DNA of 40,165 nt from an uncultured Prevotella sp. (GTDB lineage Bacteria; Bacteroidota; Bacteroidia; Bacteroidales; Bacteroidaceae): assembly GCA_905235835.1 (NCBI GenBank), contig CAJONQ010000004.1, positions 1-40,165 of the forward strand, written 5' to 3'. The notes beneath the pieces were generated by a model. It saw only the letters and a program-made list of their open reading frames with translations. It was not told the DNA's origin and made no database searches. The position numbers and the translations under genes are program-made. Shown in pieces: positions 1 through 7,518 of this stretch. Each line of letters opens with the position of its first letter. The stretch's first letter is position 1.

Positions 1-897
1 GATTTTGTAAGCAACCTCGATGGCTGCCTTACGAATCTTCTCGTTGGTGCATATATAATAAGGTATCTTCTTCAGACTCTCGTAGCCCTTCGCCTCGGCA
101 GTTCCTGCTGCATAGCCATTGCCGCAGGTTTTGTAGAGATAGACACCCGGGGTTCTGTCCATACAACTGAACGAGCCGTCGCTATAGGTGGTTCCCGGAA
201 GGAAGGGAGCGCAGAACGGCACGTAGACATCGATGTCGCGCCAGTTGTACTTGTCGCTGTAGTATGCCTGCAGGGCGGTGGTGATGCCGTCCTTGCTGAC
301 ACCCGTGCTTGCCCACTTGCCTTTGCTGAACAGGCTCTTGCGCAGCGTGCTGGCGATGTTGTGAAGGTCGTGAGCCTCTTGGTCAGCATTCAGGTAGGTC
401 ATGCGGGAGTCTTCGAAGTTCTCGGGAAGCGACTGTCCGAAGTAACGGTGCTCCACATTGATCTGATTAGCGTCGAGTTGCGTGGCAAGTGGACCATACA
501 CCACCATTTCCTCGTTAAAATTATAGCCGTGCGTGTGGAGAACGACATTCTTGTCGAAACCCTTGAAAATCAGTCTTACCCGCTGCGTGAAGGTGCCCGC
601 GTTAGGATTATAGTGGTCTACGGGTTGCGTGAAGTTGAAGTTATACACCTTATCTTCGGTTTCATCGATATCTTTTGTTTCAGAATCCTCGCCGTATACA
701 GTTTCTGTTCCGATCTCTATACCGCTGATCTCGGGAATGGTCTTGAGTGCTGTGATGATATCGTCACTTGTCTCCGTCTCCTTTTCGGGGGTTGTTTCTT
801 CTATTTTCGTCATACTGTTGTCTTCAGAACAGCCTGTAAACAGGACAAGTGCCAACAGCAGTCCTACCAGTAGATATTGTGATTTTTTCATTTTCAT
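1..897 (-). CDS. S37-family serine peptidase lipoprotein, partial (C-terminus outside window)
   Basis: The first 299 residues are visible; the reading frame is still open at the window edge. The N-terminus is a lipoprotein signal with Cys23 (FTGC), so the protein is probably anchored to a membrane. The body closely parallels the complete peptidase at 3161-4795: a QPVDHYNP segment (about 91-98), a VEHRYFGQSLP segment (148-158), and the nucleophile elbow GVSKDG with Ser201 (199-204). This pattern fits the S37 (PS-10) group of secreted alpha/beta-hydrolase serine peptidases. The Asp and His of the triad would lie beyond the window. Start chosen at the first ATG; a second ATG two codons later (891) is equally possible. 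It follows the S41 peptidase by 11 bp and is the last visible gene of a five-gene operon. Substrate unknown. Confidence 0.85.
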   Translation of the reverse strand, partial: MKMKKSQYLLVGLLLALVLFTGCSEDNSMTKIEETTPEKETETSDDIITALKTIPEISGIEIGTETVYGEDSETKDIDETEDKVYNFNFTQPVDHYNPNAGTFTQRVRLIFKGFDKNVVLHTHGYNFNEEMVVYGPLATQLDANQINVEHRYFGQSLPENFEDSRMTYLNADQEAHDLHNIASTLRKSLFSKGKWASTGVSKDGITTALQAYYSDKYNWRDIDVYVPFCAPFLPGTTYSDGSFSCMDRTPGVYLYKTCGNGYAAGTAEAKGYESLKKIPYYICTNEKIRKAAIEVAYKI

Positions 898-908
898 TGT
901 CTTTAAAA

Positions 909-2453
909 TTAATTGCCTGTCCGGATATACTGAAGTGCACGGTCGAGTTGATTGTCAATATTGCTTGCGACGAATTTCTCGTAATCAAGACTGATGTTGA
1001 TGTCGGGTTCAACACCAACACCTTCACGAATCTTCTTTTCCATGTCGAAGAATGTCAAATACGGCGTATAGCAGTAAACTGGAGTATTATTCCTTATTCC
1101 GATATGTCCGCTATAGTTAAGCGAGAATGTGCTGATGTCATTCAACCCGCAGAGTCCACCATGGGTGCGCGTTCCTATCAACTTGCCGTTAGGCATCAGT
1201 TTGACAGCCGCTGAGGTTATCTCTGCCATACTGACAGAACGTATATTAGCAAGGACTACCACAGGGACGTCATTGATGGTCTCATGGTCACCGCTCATGG
1301 TAGGTAAGACAAAAGGTGTCAATGGCGAGTAGTCGTAACGCCCCAAGCCACGCTTGAAGCGGTTCCAGCCAATCTGGAAGCCGCCTTTCTCCATCAAACT
1401 TCCGAGCACGTATTGGAAATCGTCCATGTAGCCACCGCCGTTGTTGCGAACGTCGATGATGACTCCCTTCAACTTGTTTTGCTTGTGAAGTCGCTGAATG
1501 GCATTGAACCATGCCGTCCATGTGTCCGTCACATATCTTGCGATGGATATGGTGTGCGAATTGGTGACGTCGAAAGTGTTGTAGTATTCTTTCTCGTTAA
1601 GATAGGGGGTGAGAGCGAAACCACTGATGTAAAGGTAGGCTATACCGTCGTCGAACAGGTTATACGTGATTCTAACACCATTATCTATGAATGTCTCGTC
1701 TATCGGGTCAAGATTGGGAATGTTCAGATAACTGTAACGCAAGGCAACATTGTTGTACTGCGTGAGCATCTGCTTTACATTAGGCAACTTTCTCAGTTCC
1801 TCGATTTCTTTCAGAAACTGCGACAATCCACTCGCCTCGGCAGCCTCGCTTTCTGTGGGAGACGGGAGGGCTATCAATTTGTCGTAACGTGTCTGCGCCC
1901 ATTTGACAATGGGTCCATAGATAGCGTCTGTGAGTTGTCTATAGGCTGACGAATTGTATTCCTTTGATTCGACAATACTGCTTGAGTATCCTGACAAATC
2001 GGGAGTGAATTGCGCTAATTGGCTATACCCTTCAATCTTCTGATTACGAATCGAACTGGGCGATGCTAATATGAATTTATTCGTCTTATGGTTCTGGAAC
2101 TCTACCACGAAGTGACCGTCATGCAGCGGAGCCACCATCTCGTTCATGAGATCCTGGAGTTCTTTGTCAGTAACGTCATCCTTCTCGTCAAGAGCCTGGA
2201 ACTTAGGAAGGAAGGTAGCATAGTGCTCGTCCCAGTCAAGACCGTTCTGCTTCTCATAATCCCACAGCGTATAGTTGATGTTCAGCGCTTTCCAGAACAC
2301 GCGGTATTTCCCGGCAAAACTATTTTTCGCCTCGTTAAAACTCAGTTCATCGTTGTTGGCATAACTCATGACGACATCGTTCTCCTCGTGACACGATGTA
2401 GCGCCAACCAGCGTCAGGAACATGAGTCCTAATGTAAATATCTTATTCTTCAT
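909..2453 (-). CDS. S41 family (C-terminal-processing-like) peptidase lipoprotein
   Basis: 514 residues. Start chosen at 2453 because it gives a proper lipoprotein signal ending at Cys21 (GATSC); the frame is open to 2564, but that extension would bury the signal and overlap the upstream gene. An N-terminal helical region contains a HDGHFVVEF segment (111-119), common ahead of the catalytic domain in Bacteroidota S41 proteins. The catalytic core has DVRNNGGGYMD (334-344), then RSVSMAE (405-411) with probable nucleophile Ser408, and the family's C-terminal GVGVEPD signature (478-484). No clear PDZ domain is seen. Probably a periplasmic or surface serine peptidase. It lies between an outer-membrane barrel gene (25 bp upstream) and a second S37 peptidase gene (11 bp downstream), suggesting joint peptide processing. 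Family is secure; substrate unknown. Confidence 0.9.
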   Translation of the reverse strand: MKNKIFTLGLMFLTLVGATSCHEENDVVMSYANNDELSFNEAKNSFAGKYRVFWKALNINYTLWDYEKQNGLDWDEHYATFLPKFQALDEKDDVTDKELQDLMNEMVAPLHDGHFVVEFQNHKTNKFILASPSSIRNQKIEGYSQLAQFTPDLSGYSSSIVESKEYNSSAYRQLTDAIYGPIVKWAQTRYDKLIALPSPTESEAAEASGLSQFLKEIEELRKLPNVKQMLTQYNNVALRYSYLNIPNLDPIDETFIDNGVRITYNLFDDGIAYLYISGFALTPYLNEKEYYNTFDVTNSHTISIARYVTDTWTAWFNAIQRLHKQNKLKGVIIDVRNNGGGYMDDFQYVLGSLMEKGGFQIGWNRFKRGLGRYDYSPLTPFVLPTMSGDHETINDVPVVVLANIRSVSMAEITSAAVKLMPNGKLIGTRTHGGLCGLNDISTFSLNYSGHIGIRNNTPVYCYTPYLTFFDMEKKIREGVGVEPDINISLDYEKFVASNIDNQLDRALQYIRTGN

Positions 2454-2478
2454 TGTCGTTTTCCTTTTCTTATTTATT

Positions 2479-3144
2479 TTAGAAACAATACCACACTCCG
2501 GCTTGCAGGGCAAGCGTGGAGTTATAGCGGTTATCCTTAAATCCGGTGTAGTCCTTCTGAACACTTACCGTGCTGTAGTAGTAGCGCAACTCCAACTGCG
2601 CAGCCCATTTGGCGGCAAAGCGATACTCCAGACCGGCACCACCGACGAAACCGAAGTCCCAGCGCTGGTCACGCTCGTCGTTGAAATCAATCTTCTCCGA
2701 GAAATCGTATGCTACTAACCCGCTGGTGTTCATTTCCACACCCTTACGGCTGCTATTGAGCCAATAGCCGCCATAGATACCCAGATTGCAGAAGCCGCGG
2801 AGCTTCTTGCCACCGAAACTGAACGATGCCATGACAGGCAATTGCAGATAGTTGTTCGTGTACTTATAGTCGACATACCCGAGTATCGGACGCTTCATAC
2901 GATAGTTCTTCTGTGTCCAGTCGAGTTCAGCGCGCACACCCAACCAGTCGAAGAAATTGTATTGTCCCATTGCGCCCATCGTCACACCCCAGCGGTCCTT
3001 GTACTGGAGGTCTGACTGAAACTGTGTGCTGACGGAGTAGTGATTCACGTCACCTCCGACATTTACGCCCACACGCCATTGGGCAAATGCGGTAATTGGC
3101 AACATGAGTGCCAAAGACAGAAATAGTTTTTTCATATTCATCAT
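2479..3144 (-). CDS. Outer-membrane beta-barrel protein (PorT/OmpA-barrel-like)
   Basis: 221 residues with a Sec signal peptide ending ITAFA before QWRVGVNVGG. The rest is made of alternating-polarity segments with many aromatic residues, such as YLQLPVMASFSFGGKKL and AAKWAAQLELRYYYS. It ends in Phe (GVWYCF), the usual C-terminal signal of BamA-assembled barrels. Size fits an eight-stranded barrel of the porin-family type common in Bacteroidota. The start could be 3144 (ATGATG) or the ATG at 3135, which gives a tidier signal peptide starting MKKLF. It sits 16 bp after the S37 peptidase and 25 bp before the S41 peptidase, so it is probably co-expressed with them. Whether it is a channel, an anchor or structural cannot be told. 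Confidence 0.85.
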   Translation of the reverse strand: MMNMKKLFLSLALMLPITAFAQWRVGVNVGGDVNHYSVSTQFQSDLQYKDRWGVTMGAMGQYNFFDWLGVRAELDWTQKNYRMKRPILGYVDYKYTNNYLQLPVMASFSFGGKKLRGFCNLGIYGGYWLNSSRKGVEMNTSGLVAYDFSEKIDFNDERDQRWDFGFVGGAGLEYRFAAKWAAQLELRYYYSTVSVQKDYTGFKDNRYNSTLALQAGVWYCF

Positions 3145-3160
3145 ATTATCGTCTTATTAA

Positions 3161-4795
3161 TTATTCAAAGTTGAAGCCCAGACCAGCGAGCCATTGTAAA
3201 AGATCGTTTCTCTCCGACGCGTTCCACTTATCTATGGCATCATCATGTTTGCCGTACGAGATGAAGAGTTTTGAACTGTTCGGACCCATCTTGTCGTCAG
3301 GAATCTGGCCACCCGTCCAGGGATCCTGCATGCCATAGACAAACTTCATGTGACAATCAGACTTCTTCATACCTTCAAAGAACTCATTGATAAACTTGCC
3401 GTTGTCGTAGGTCACACCATACGCAGAAGGATTGTGCCCCGAATCCTGGAGATATTTCTTTTCCTCAGGAGTCAACAAGTCATCTACCCATGTCGTAACA
3501 AATCCATAAGTTCCCAGTTCTATGCATACCTGAACAAAATAGGCGACTTTACGTTTGACAGCGTCTGCACCTCTGCGGACAAGGCTGGCAGAACTCTCGT
3601 CGGAATAGGATGACGACTCAAAGTCTGTGTAATAGTACTTACGGCGGTCGTAATCGAACTGGTCTTCCCCATTGTATTTAGTCTCGCCATTGGCAAGAAT
3701 GAAATCAAGGAATTTCTTGGCATCGTCGCCAGCCTGGGGTATCATGGGCTCCCACCGCTCGTATGTCACATAAGACATTTTGCCAAAATAATTATCAAAC
3801 AAATTCGCCAACAAATTTTTTCGAACATCTTCATCCGATGATGCCGCCATCGAAGGTGCCTGCTGTTTGTACAACTTCACGCACTCAGCCTGCAAATTCC
3901 TGTTCCCTACATACGCACGGAAAGCAGCCTTCACCTTCTCATATCTTTCCTCATTATCATTAAATGCCTTTTTGTCAAGGATATGCTTAAACGGTCTGTC
4001 GTCATTCAGACTATTCAGGAAGGGGGCACAGAAGGGCACGTATGCATCCATTTCGTTGGGATAGTAATAGGCATAGTGGGCGGTCGTCATACCATTCTTG
4101 CTGACACCGGTAGATACCCACTTGCTGCTCTGCGAGATGATGCCACTCTTCTTGATGGCTGTGACAATGGCATGCAAGTCGTCCGAATGCTGCTTGGCAG
4201 TCAGGTAGTTCCATTTATTAGTGTATCCCTCAGGCAGCGACCAACCGTGATAGCGGTATTCCACCTGCAGACAGTTGGCATTGAGGGCCGGCACGAGTGC
4301 CGGTTCGCCGATTATGTCCAAACGGTTATTATCTCCTTCCAAGGCATAGCCCTCGGTATGCAGTACGGTGGGGCGGTCCTTGCCAGCCACGGTGAGCATG
4401 CACTGCTGCTTATACCATCCCTTCGAGGGATTGTTGTGGTCGATCGGCTGCTTGAAGTTGAAGTAATAGGCAGTCTTTGTAATATTTTCCTTTTTGAAGT
4501 AGTCGTAAATACCCGTTATTTTGAAAGGCTTCACGTCGGTCACATTGTCGATTGCCTTCAGGGCGTCGACGATAGCCTGGTCAAAGTCTGTAGTTGCAGG
4601 CACCTTGGTTTTGAACTGGTTCTCAGGCATTGTCATACCCTCTCCCACCTCTATCTTGTAACCATCCTCATCAGTAGTAGGATCAACAGTCTCTTTGCCG
4701 TTGTCATTATCATCACTGTCGCTGCACGAGGTCAGCATCAGTCCAAGACCACAATAAAGGATGGTGATCAGCATCCATAGATTTTTCTTTTTCAT
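3161..4795 (-). CDS. S37 (PS-10) family serine peptidase lipoprotein
   Basis: 544 residues. A lipoprotein signal ends at Cys24 (LTSC), followed by an acidic Asp/Ser/Asn-rich linker (25-45) typical of Bacteroidota exported lipoproteins. Family features: FKQPIDHNNP (114-123), VEYRYHGWSLP (178-188), the nucleophile elbow GVSKNG with Ser232, an Asp in GMQDPW (Asp491) and a His in SYGKHDD (His517), which together make a plausible Ser-Asp-His triad in the right order. S37 members are secreted peptidases related to the S28 prolyl peptidases. The gene is 30 bp downstream of the secreted protein at 4826-5548 and is a paralogue of the truncated gene at 1-897. Likely role: degrading peptides in the periplasm or at the cell surface. 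Family call firm, specificity not. Confidence 0.88.
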   Translation of the reverse strand: MKKKNLWMLITILYCGLGLMLTSCSDSDDNDNGKETVDPTTDEDGYKIEVGEGMTMPENQFKTKVPATTDFDQAIVDALKAIDNVTDVKPFKITGIYDYFKKENITKTAYYFNFKQPIDHNNPSKGWYKQQCMLTVAGKDRPTVLHTEGYALEGDNNRLDIIGEPALVPALNANCLQVEYRYHGWSLPEGYTNKWNYLTAKQHSDDLHAIVTAIKKSGIISQSSKWVSTGVSKNGMTTAHYAYYYPNEMDAYVPFCAPFLNSLNDDRPFKHILDKKAFNDNEERYEKVKAAFRAYVGNRNLQAECVKLYKQQAPSMAASSDEDVRKNLLANLFDNYFGKMSYVTYERWEPMIPQAGDDAKKFLDFILANGETKYNGEDQFDYDRRKYYYTDFESSSYSDESSASLVRRGADAVKRKVAYFVQVCIELGTYGFVTTWVDDLLTPEEKKYLQDSGHNPSAYGVTYDNGKFINEFFEGMKKSDCHMKFVYGMQDPWTGGQIPDDKMGPNSSKLFISYGKHDDAIDKWNASERNDLLQWLAGLGFNFE

Positions 4796-4825
4796 TTCTT
4801 ACATCCAATTATATAACACTGTCTT

Positions 4826-5548
4826 TTAATTCTTATGATGATAGTCCTGTATCAATCCCTTCTTCACGAGGATGGGCAGGATGTTGGCGGCAGACTGGCG
4901 GTCACCCTTCTTGTTACGCCCGTAATACTGCTCGTAGGTAACGGGGTCGTCACGCAGCAGATTCTCCATGAAGGCGTCGTTCAGGCGGGTCATGATATAC
5001 TTGCCTTTCGCATTAGGCTCCTTGTCGACCAGAAAGAGTATATGGTTCTGCATCAGGTCATCGTTGGTCAGCAACAGGTCGGTGGCGAGGAAGATGCTTC
5101 CCCAGGTGGTATGCCCGGTGGCAAGCAGACCGATGTCGAGACCGACATTCACCAAGTCCAGGACATCGCTCAGTGTCACATGGTAACTGACTACCAACAG
5201 TTTATTTCCCTTGTAAGGGAGGGCTCGCAGGTAGTTGTTGACTGGCAGGATGCCACCGTCCTCGTCACGCAGGAAACGCTGGTTGATAAACAACTGTTTG
5301 TCAATGGTCATCAAAAACACATCCGACTTGATAACCTTGTTTACTTCCTTGTCGGAAGTCTTGAGGGTAAAGTCCTGACCGTCGTACTTCACACGTATGG
5401 AGTCGGGCTCCTTACCTGGAATCAATTCCTCGTAGGACTTCCAATGATTAGCCTTGTAATCGGCATAACTTAAACAGAACTTCGTCTGTGCTTGTGCATT
5501 AAGTGCCATAAGGCACACCATCATGATTAGTAATTGTACTCTTTTCAT
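4826..5548 (-). CDS. Secreted protein of unknown function
   Basis: 240 residues with a clear Sec signal peptide (MKRVQLLIMMVCLMALNAQA, then QTKFCLS). I do not recognise the mature domain. It has a short beta-rich front (DSIRVKYDGQDFTLKTSD), a central LRALPYKGNKLLVVSYHV stretch, a hydrophobic segment VLDLVNVGLDIGLLATG (about 130-146) that could be buried or membrane-associated, and a basic C-terminus without a membrane anchor. A composition unlike an enzyme and the lack of a lipobox suggest a soluble periplasmic protein. It is the first gene after a consensus promoter (5605-5636) and heads the peptidase/barrel operon, so its job is probably linked to those peptidases; this is inference from position only. 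Confidence 0.8.
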   Translation of the reverse strand: MKRVQLLIMMVCLMALNAQAQTKFCLSYADYKANHWKSYEELIPGKEPDSIRVKYDGQDFTLKTSDKEVNKVIKSDVFLMTIDKQLFINQRFLRDEDGGILPVNNYLRALPYKGNKLLVVSYHVTLSDVLDLVNVGLDIGLLATGHTTWGSIFLATDLLLTNDDLMQNHILFLVDKEPNAKGKYIMTRLNDAFMENLLRDDPVTYEQYYGRNKKGDRQSAANILPILVKKGLIQDYHHKN

Positions 5549-5604
5549 ACTATTTTCATACTATCTATATTTGTCCAAAAAACTATTTATCAGCATTTCG
5601 TATG

Positions 5605-5636
5605 CAAATATACATTAATTATATATTATATGCAAA
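5605..5636 (-). promoter_or_regulatory. Bacteroidota-type promoter of the peptidase operon
   Basis: Read on the minus strand: TTTG (5636-5633), 20 bp, then TATATTTG (5612-5605). This is an exact match to the Bacteroides TTTG-N19-21-TAnnTTTG form. It lies about 57 bp upstream of the ATG at 5548 in an AT-rich gap, so the leader should be about 50 nt. Confidence 0.7.
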
Positions 5637-5729
5637 GAACAAATTCAATTTTAACATATCACTTTGCGCCTTTTTGTTTTAAATCATGTGGCAAGAGTAT
5701 CGGCAATACCCCTTCCCTGACAGGAGAAA

Positions 5730-6203
5730 TCACTCCCAACGCTGATAGGGATGACGACGTAACTGGGAGTTGTAATATCGGCGGTCACCCGTCACTTCTT
5801 TCCCGATGAAATCGGGAATTATCGGACTTTCATCAACGGATGAAAGCTCCACTTCCGCCATGACAAGTCCCTCGTTCTCACCAAAGAACTCGTCGACCTC
5901 AAAGGTGTGTTTCCCGCTTTTCACGAGCCATCTGGTCTTGTCAATGATACCTGGCTCGCAGAGAAACATCAGTCTTTTACCATCTTCCAAGGGGATCTCA
6001 TACTCAAACTCGTCACGGGAGAGTCCACCATCGATGCTGGGCCCCTTTATCGTGAGGTAAGCATGGTCGTCACGGATGCGAACACGGACCGTCCGTCCCC
6101 GTTCACTACAGATATACCCCTGCTGGATATGGCTATGACTGAACGACTCCTGTTTGTAGGAGTCGTTCAGTACTAAGAATTTGCGTTCAATCTCTTTCGC
6201 CAT
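5730..6203 (-). CDS. CYTH-domain triphosphatase (triphosphate tunnel metalloenzyme)
   Basis: 157 residues, the usual length of a single-domain bacterial CYTH protein. The signature ExExK is EIERK (4-8). Basic residues that would line the phosphate tunnel follow: VRVR (Arg40, Arg42), TIKG (Lys53), TRW (Arg91). Acidic metal-binding strands are EFEYEI (65-70), FEVDEF (101-106) and AEVEL (116-120). Related enzymes cleave inorganic triphosphate or nucleoside triphosphates in the cytoplasm with Mg or Mn; the physiological substrate here is open. Start chosen at 6203 (MAKEIERKF) because it matches the family's N-terminus; the frame is open to 6272. The ATG overlaps the stop of the preceding small gene in a TAATG, indicating translational coupling. 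It ends the acyl-CoA ligase / prfB operon. Confidence 0.9.
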   Translation of the reverse strand: MAKEIERKFLVLNDSYKQESFSHSHIQQGYICSERGRTVRVRIRDDHAYLTIKGPSIDGGLSRDEFEYEIPLEDGKRLMFLCEPGIIDKTRWLVKSGKHTFEVDEFFGENEGLVMAEVELSSVDESPIIPDFIGKEVTGDRRYYNSQLRRHPYQRWE

Positions 6204-6346
6204 TAAGACATCATGGAGAATGTCCAGATCAGATAGATGACAGCGAGGATTATCAGTCCTCCGAAAATCCAACCAACAACTTTCTTACCCTTCTCTTCCT
6301 GTTTCTTAGCGTAGGCGTCACGCTTTGCTTGATTTTTCTTGCTCAT
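6203..6346 (-). CDS. Small single-pass membrane protein (47 aa)
   Basis: A short frame between prfB and the CYTH gene encoding 47 residues. Residues 1-22 are strongly basic (MSKKNQAKRDAYAKKQEEKG and two more Lys), and residues 23-43 form one hydrophobic helix (VVGWIFGGLIILAVIYLIWTF), followed by four residues. The positive-inside rule predicts a cytoplasmic N-terminus. The stop overlaps the next ATG in TAATG, and the start is 18 bp after the prfB stop, so spacing fits a real coding gene. Function unknown. No similar named family comes to mind. Confidence 0.72.
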   Translation of the reverse strand: MSKKNQAKRDAYAKKQEEKGKKVVGWIFGGLIILAVIYLIWTFSMMS

Positions 6347-6364
6347 AATATTTAAGTTTTAAAG

Positions 6365-7486
6365 TTACTCTTCATCCGTGGTGGGGAATTCCATCAGGTA
6401 AGCCTTGATGAAATCGTCGATTTTTCCATCCATCACCCCATCGACATCCGAGGTCTGGTAGTTGGTACGATGGTCTTTCACACGACGGTCGTCAAAGACA
6501 TACGAGCGGATTTGCGAACCCCATTCTATCTTCTTCTTGCCAGCCTCTATCTTCGCCTGAGCCTCCAACCGTTTCTTCATGGCACGGTCGTAGAGCTGGG
6601 AGCGGAGCAGTGCCATGGCACGCTCCTTGTTCTTCGGTTGGTCGCGCGTCTCCGTATTCTCGATGAGGATCTCCTCTTCCTCCCCTGTATCAGGATCGGT
6701 ATACCAATAACGCAGGCGGACACCCGACTCCACCTTATTGACATTCTGACCACCGGCACCACTGGAACGGAAGGTGTCCCACGAGAGCTTTGCCGGGTCA
6801 ACATATACCTCGATGGTATCATCCACCAACGGGGTCACAAAGACAGAGGCGAAAGAGGTCATACGCTTGCCCTGGGCATTGAAGGGAGAGACACGTACCA
6901 GTCGGTGAACGCCATTCTCACTCTTGAGATAGCCATAAGCGAACTCGCCACCCTCTATCTGCATCGTCACACTCTTGATACCCGCCTCGTCACCGTCCTG
7001 CAGGTTGGAGATACTCACTTTATAGCCATGTGCCTCAGCCCATCGCTGGTACATACGCATCAGCATGGATGCCCAGTCCTGACTCTCGGTACCACCAGCG
7101 CCGGAGTTGATCTTGAGGACGCACTCCATAGGGTCCTCTTTCTGGCGGAGCATATTTTTTAACTCTAGTTTTTCCAGGAGATCTAGTACAACCAGGTAGT
7201 CGTTGTCCACCTCCTCTTCCGTCACCATCTCCTCCTTGTAGAAGTCGAAGGCAAGCTGTAGCTCATCGGCGGCATTACGTACCTCATTATAGCCATCAAT
7301 CCATTTCTTGATAGCCTTCACCTTCTTCATCTGCTCCTCGGCACGCTTCTGGTCTTCCCAGAAGTCGGGAGCCTGTGTGCGAAGGTCCTCCTCCTCGAAC
7401 TCTATCTTTTTCTCGTCAATCTTCAGATAGCGGTACAGTTTCTCCGTCCTATCCAAGACATCCTTCAGTTGGTCTTGTGTAATCAT
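6365..7486 (-). CDS. prfB: Peptide chain release factor 2
   Basis: 373 residues from the chosen start MITQDQLKDV. RF2 recognises UGA and UAA and triggers peptide release on the ribosome. Visible marks: the stop-recognition tripeptide SPF (about 200-202, in VRVSPFNAQG), the GGQ catalytic motif (about 245-247, in SGAGGQNVNK), and NSGAGGTESQDWA (about 127-139). The sequence runs straight through YRYLKIDEKK with no in-frame UGA, so the programmed +1 frameshift of many prfB genes is absent. A longer start at 7516 would overlap the ligase stop as TAATG, but its ten extra residues come from a palindrome (7499-7518) and do not resemble the family, so 7486 is preferred. Second gene of the operon led by the acyl-CoA ligase. 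Confidence 0.95.
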   Translation of the reverse strand: MITQDQLKDVLDRTEKLYRYLKIDEKKIEFEEEDLRTQAPDFWEDQKRAEEQMKKVKAIKKWIDGYNEVRNAADELQLAFDFYKEEMVTEEEVDNDYLVVLDLLEKLELKNMLRQKEDPMECVLKINSGAGGTESQDWASMLMRMYQRWAEAHGYKVSISNLQDGDEAGIKSVTMQIEGGEFAYGYLKSENGVHRLVRVSPFNAQGKRMTSFASVFVTPLVDDTIEVYVDPAKLSWDTFRSSGAGGQNVNKVESGVRLRYWYTDPDTGEEEEILIENTETRDQPKNKERAMALLRSQLYDRAMKKRLEAQAKIEAGKKKIEWGSQIRSYVFDDRRVKDHRTNYQTSDVDGVMDGKIDDFIKAYLMEFPTTDEE

Positions 7487-7498
7487 ATTTTCAATTAG

Positions 7499-7518
7499 TA
7501 ATGAGTAATTACTCATTA
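7499..7518. repeat. Perfect 20-bp palindrome at the ligase/prfB junction
   Basis: TAATGAGTAATTACTCATTA reads the same on both strands. It covers the ligase stop codon and the gap before the preferred prfB start at 7486. Without a loop it cannot form a good RNA terminator; it could be a dyad site for a protein or part of a dispersed repeat. Confidence 0.7.

Noticed and set aside
5549-5729. Terminator hairpin after the CYTH gene
   Set aside because: Short dyads exist (for example GTAT/ATAC near 5697-5711 and GGAG/CTCC near 5722-5735), but none is followed by a T-tract on the minus strand.
7487-7516. RF2 start at 7516
   Set aside because: The ten extra residues are encoded mostly by the palindrome and do not resemble RF2 N-termini; MITQDQLK at 7486 does.
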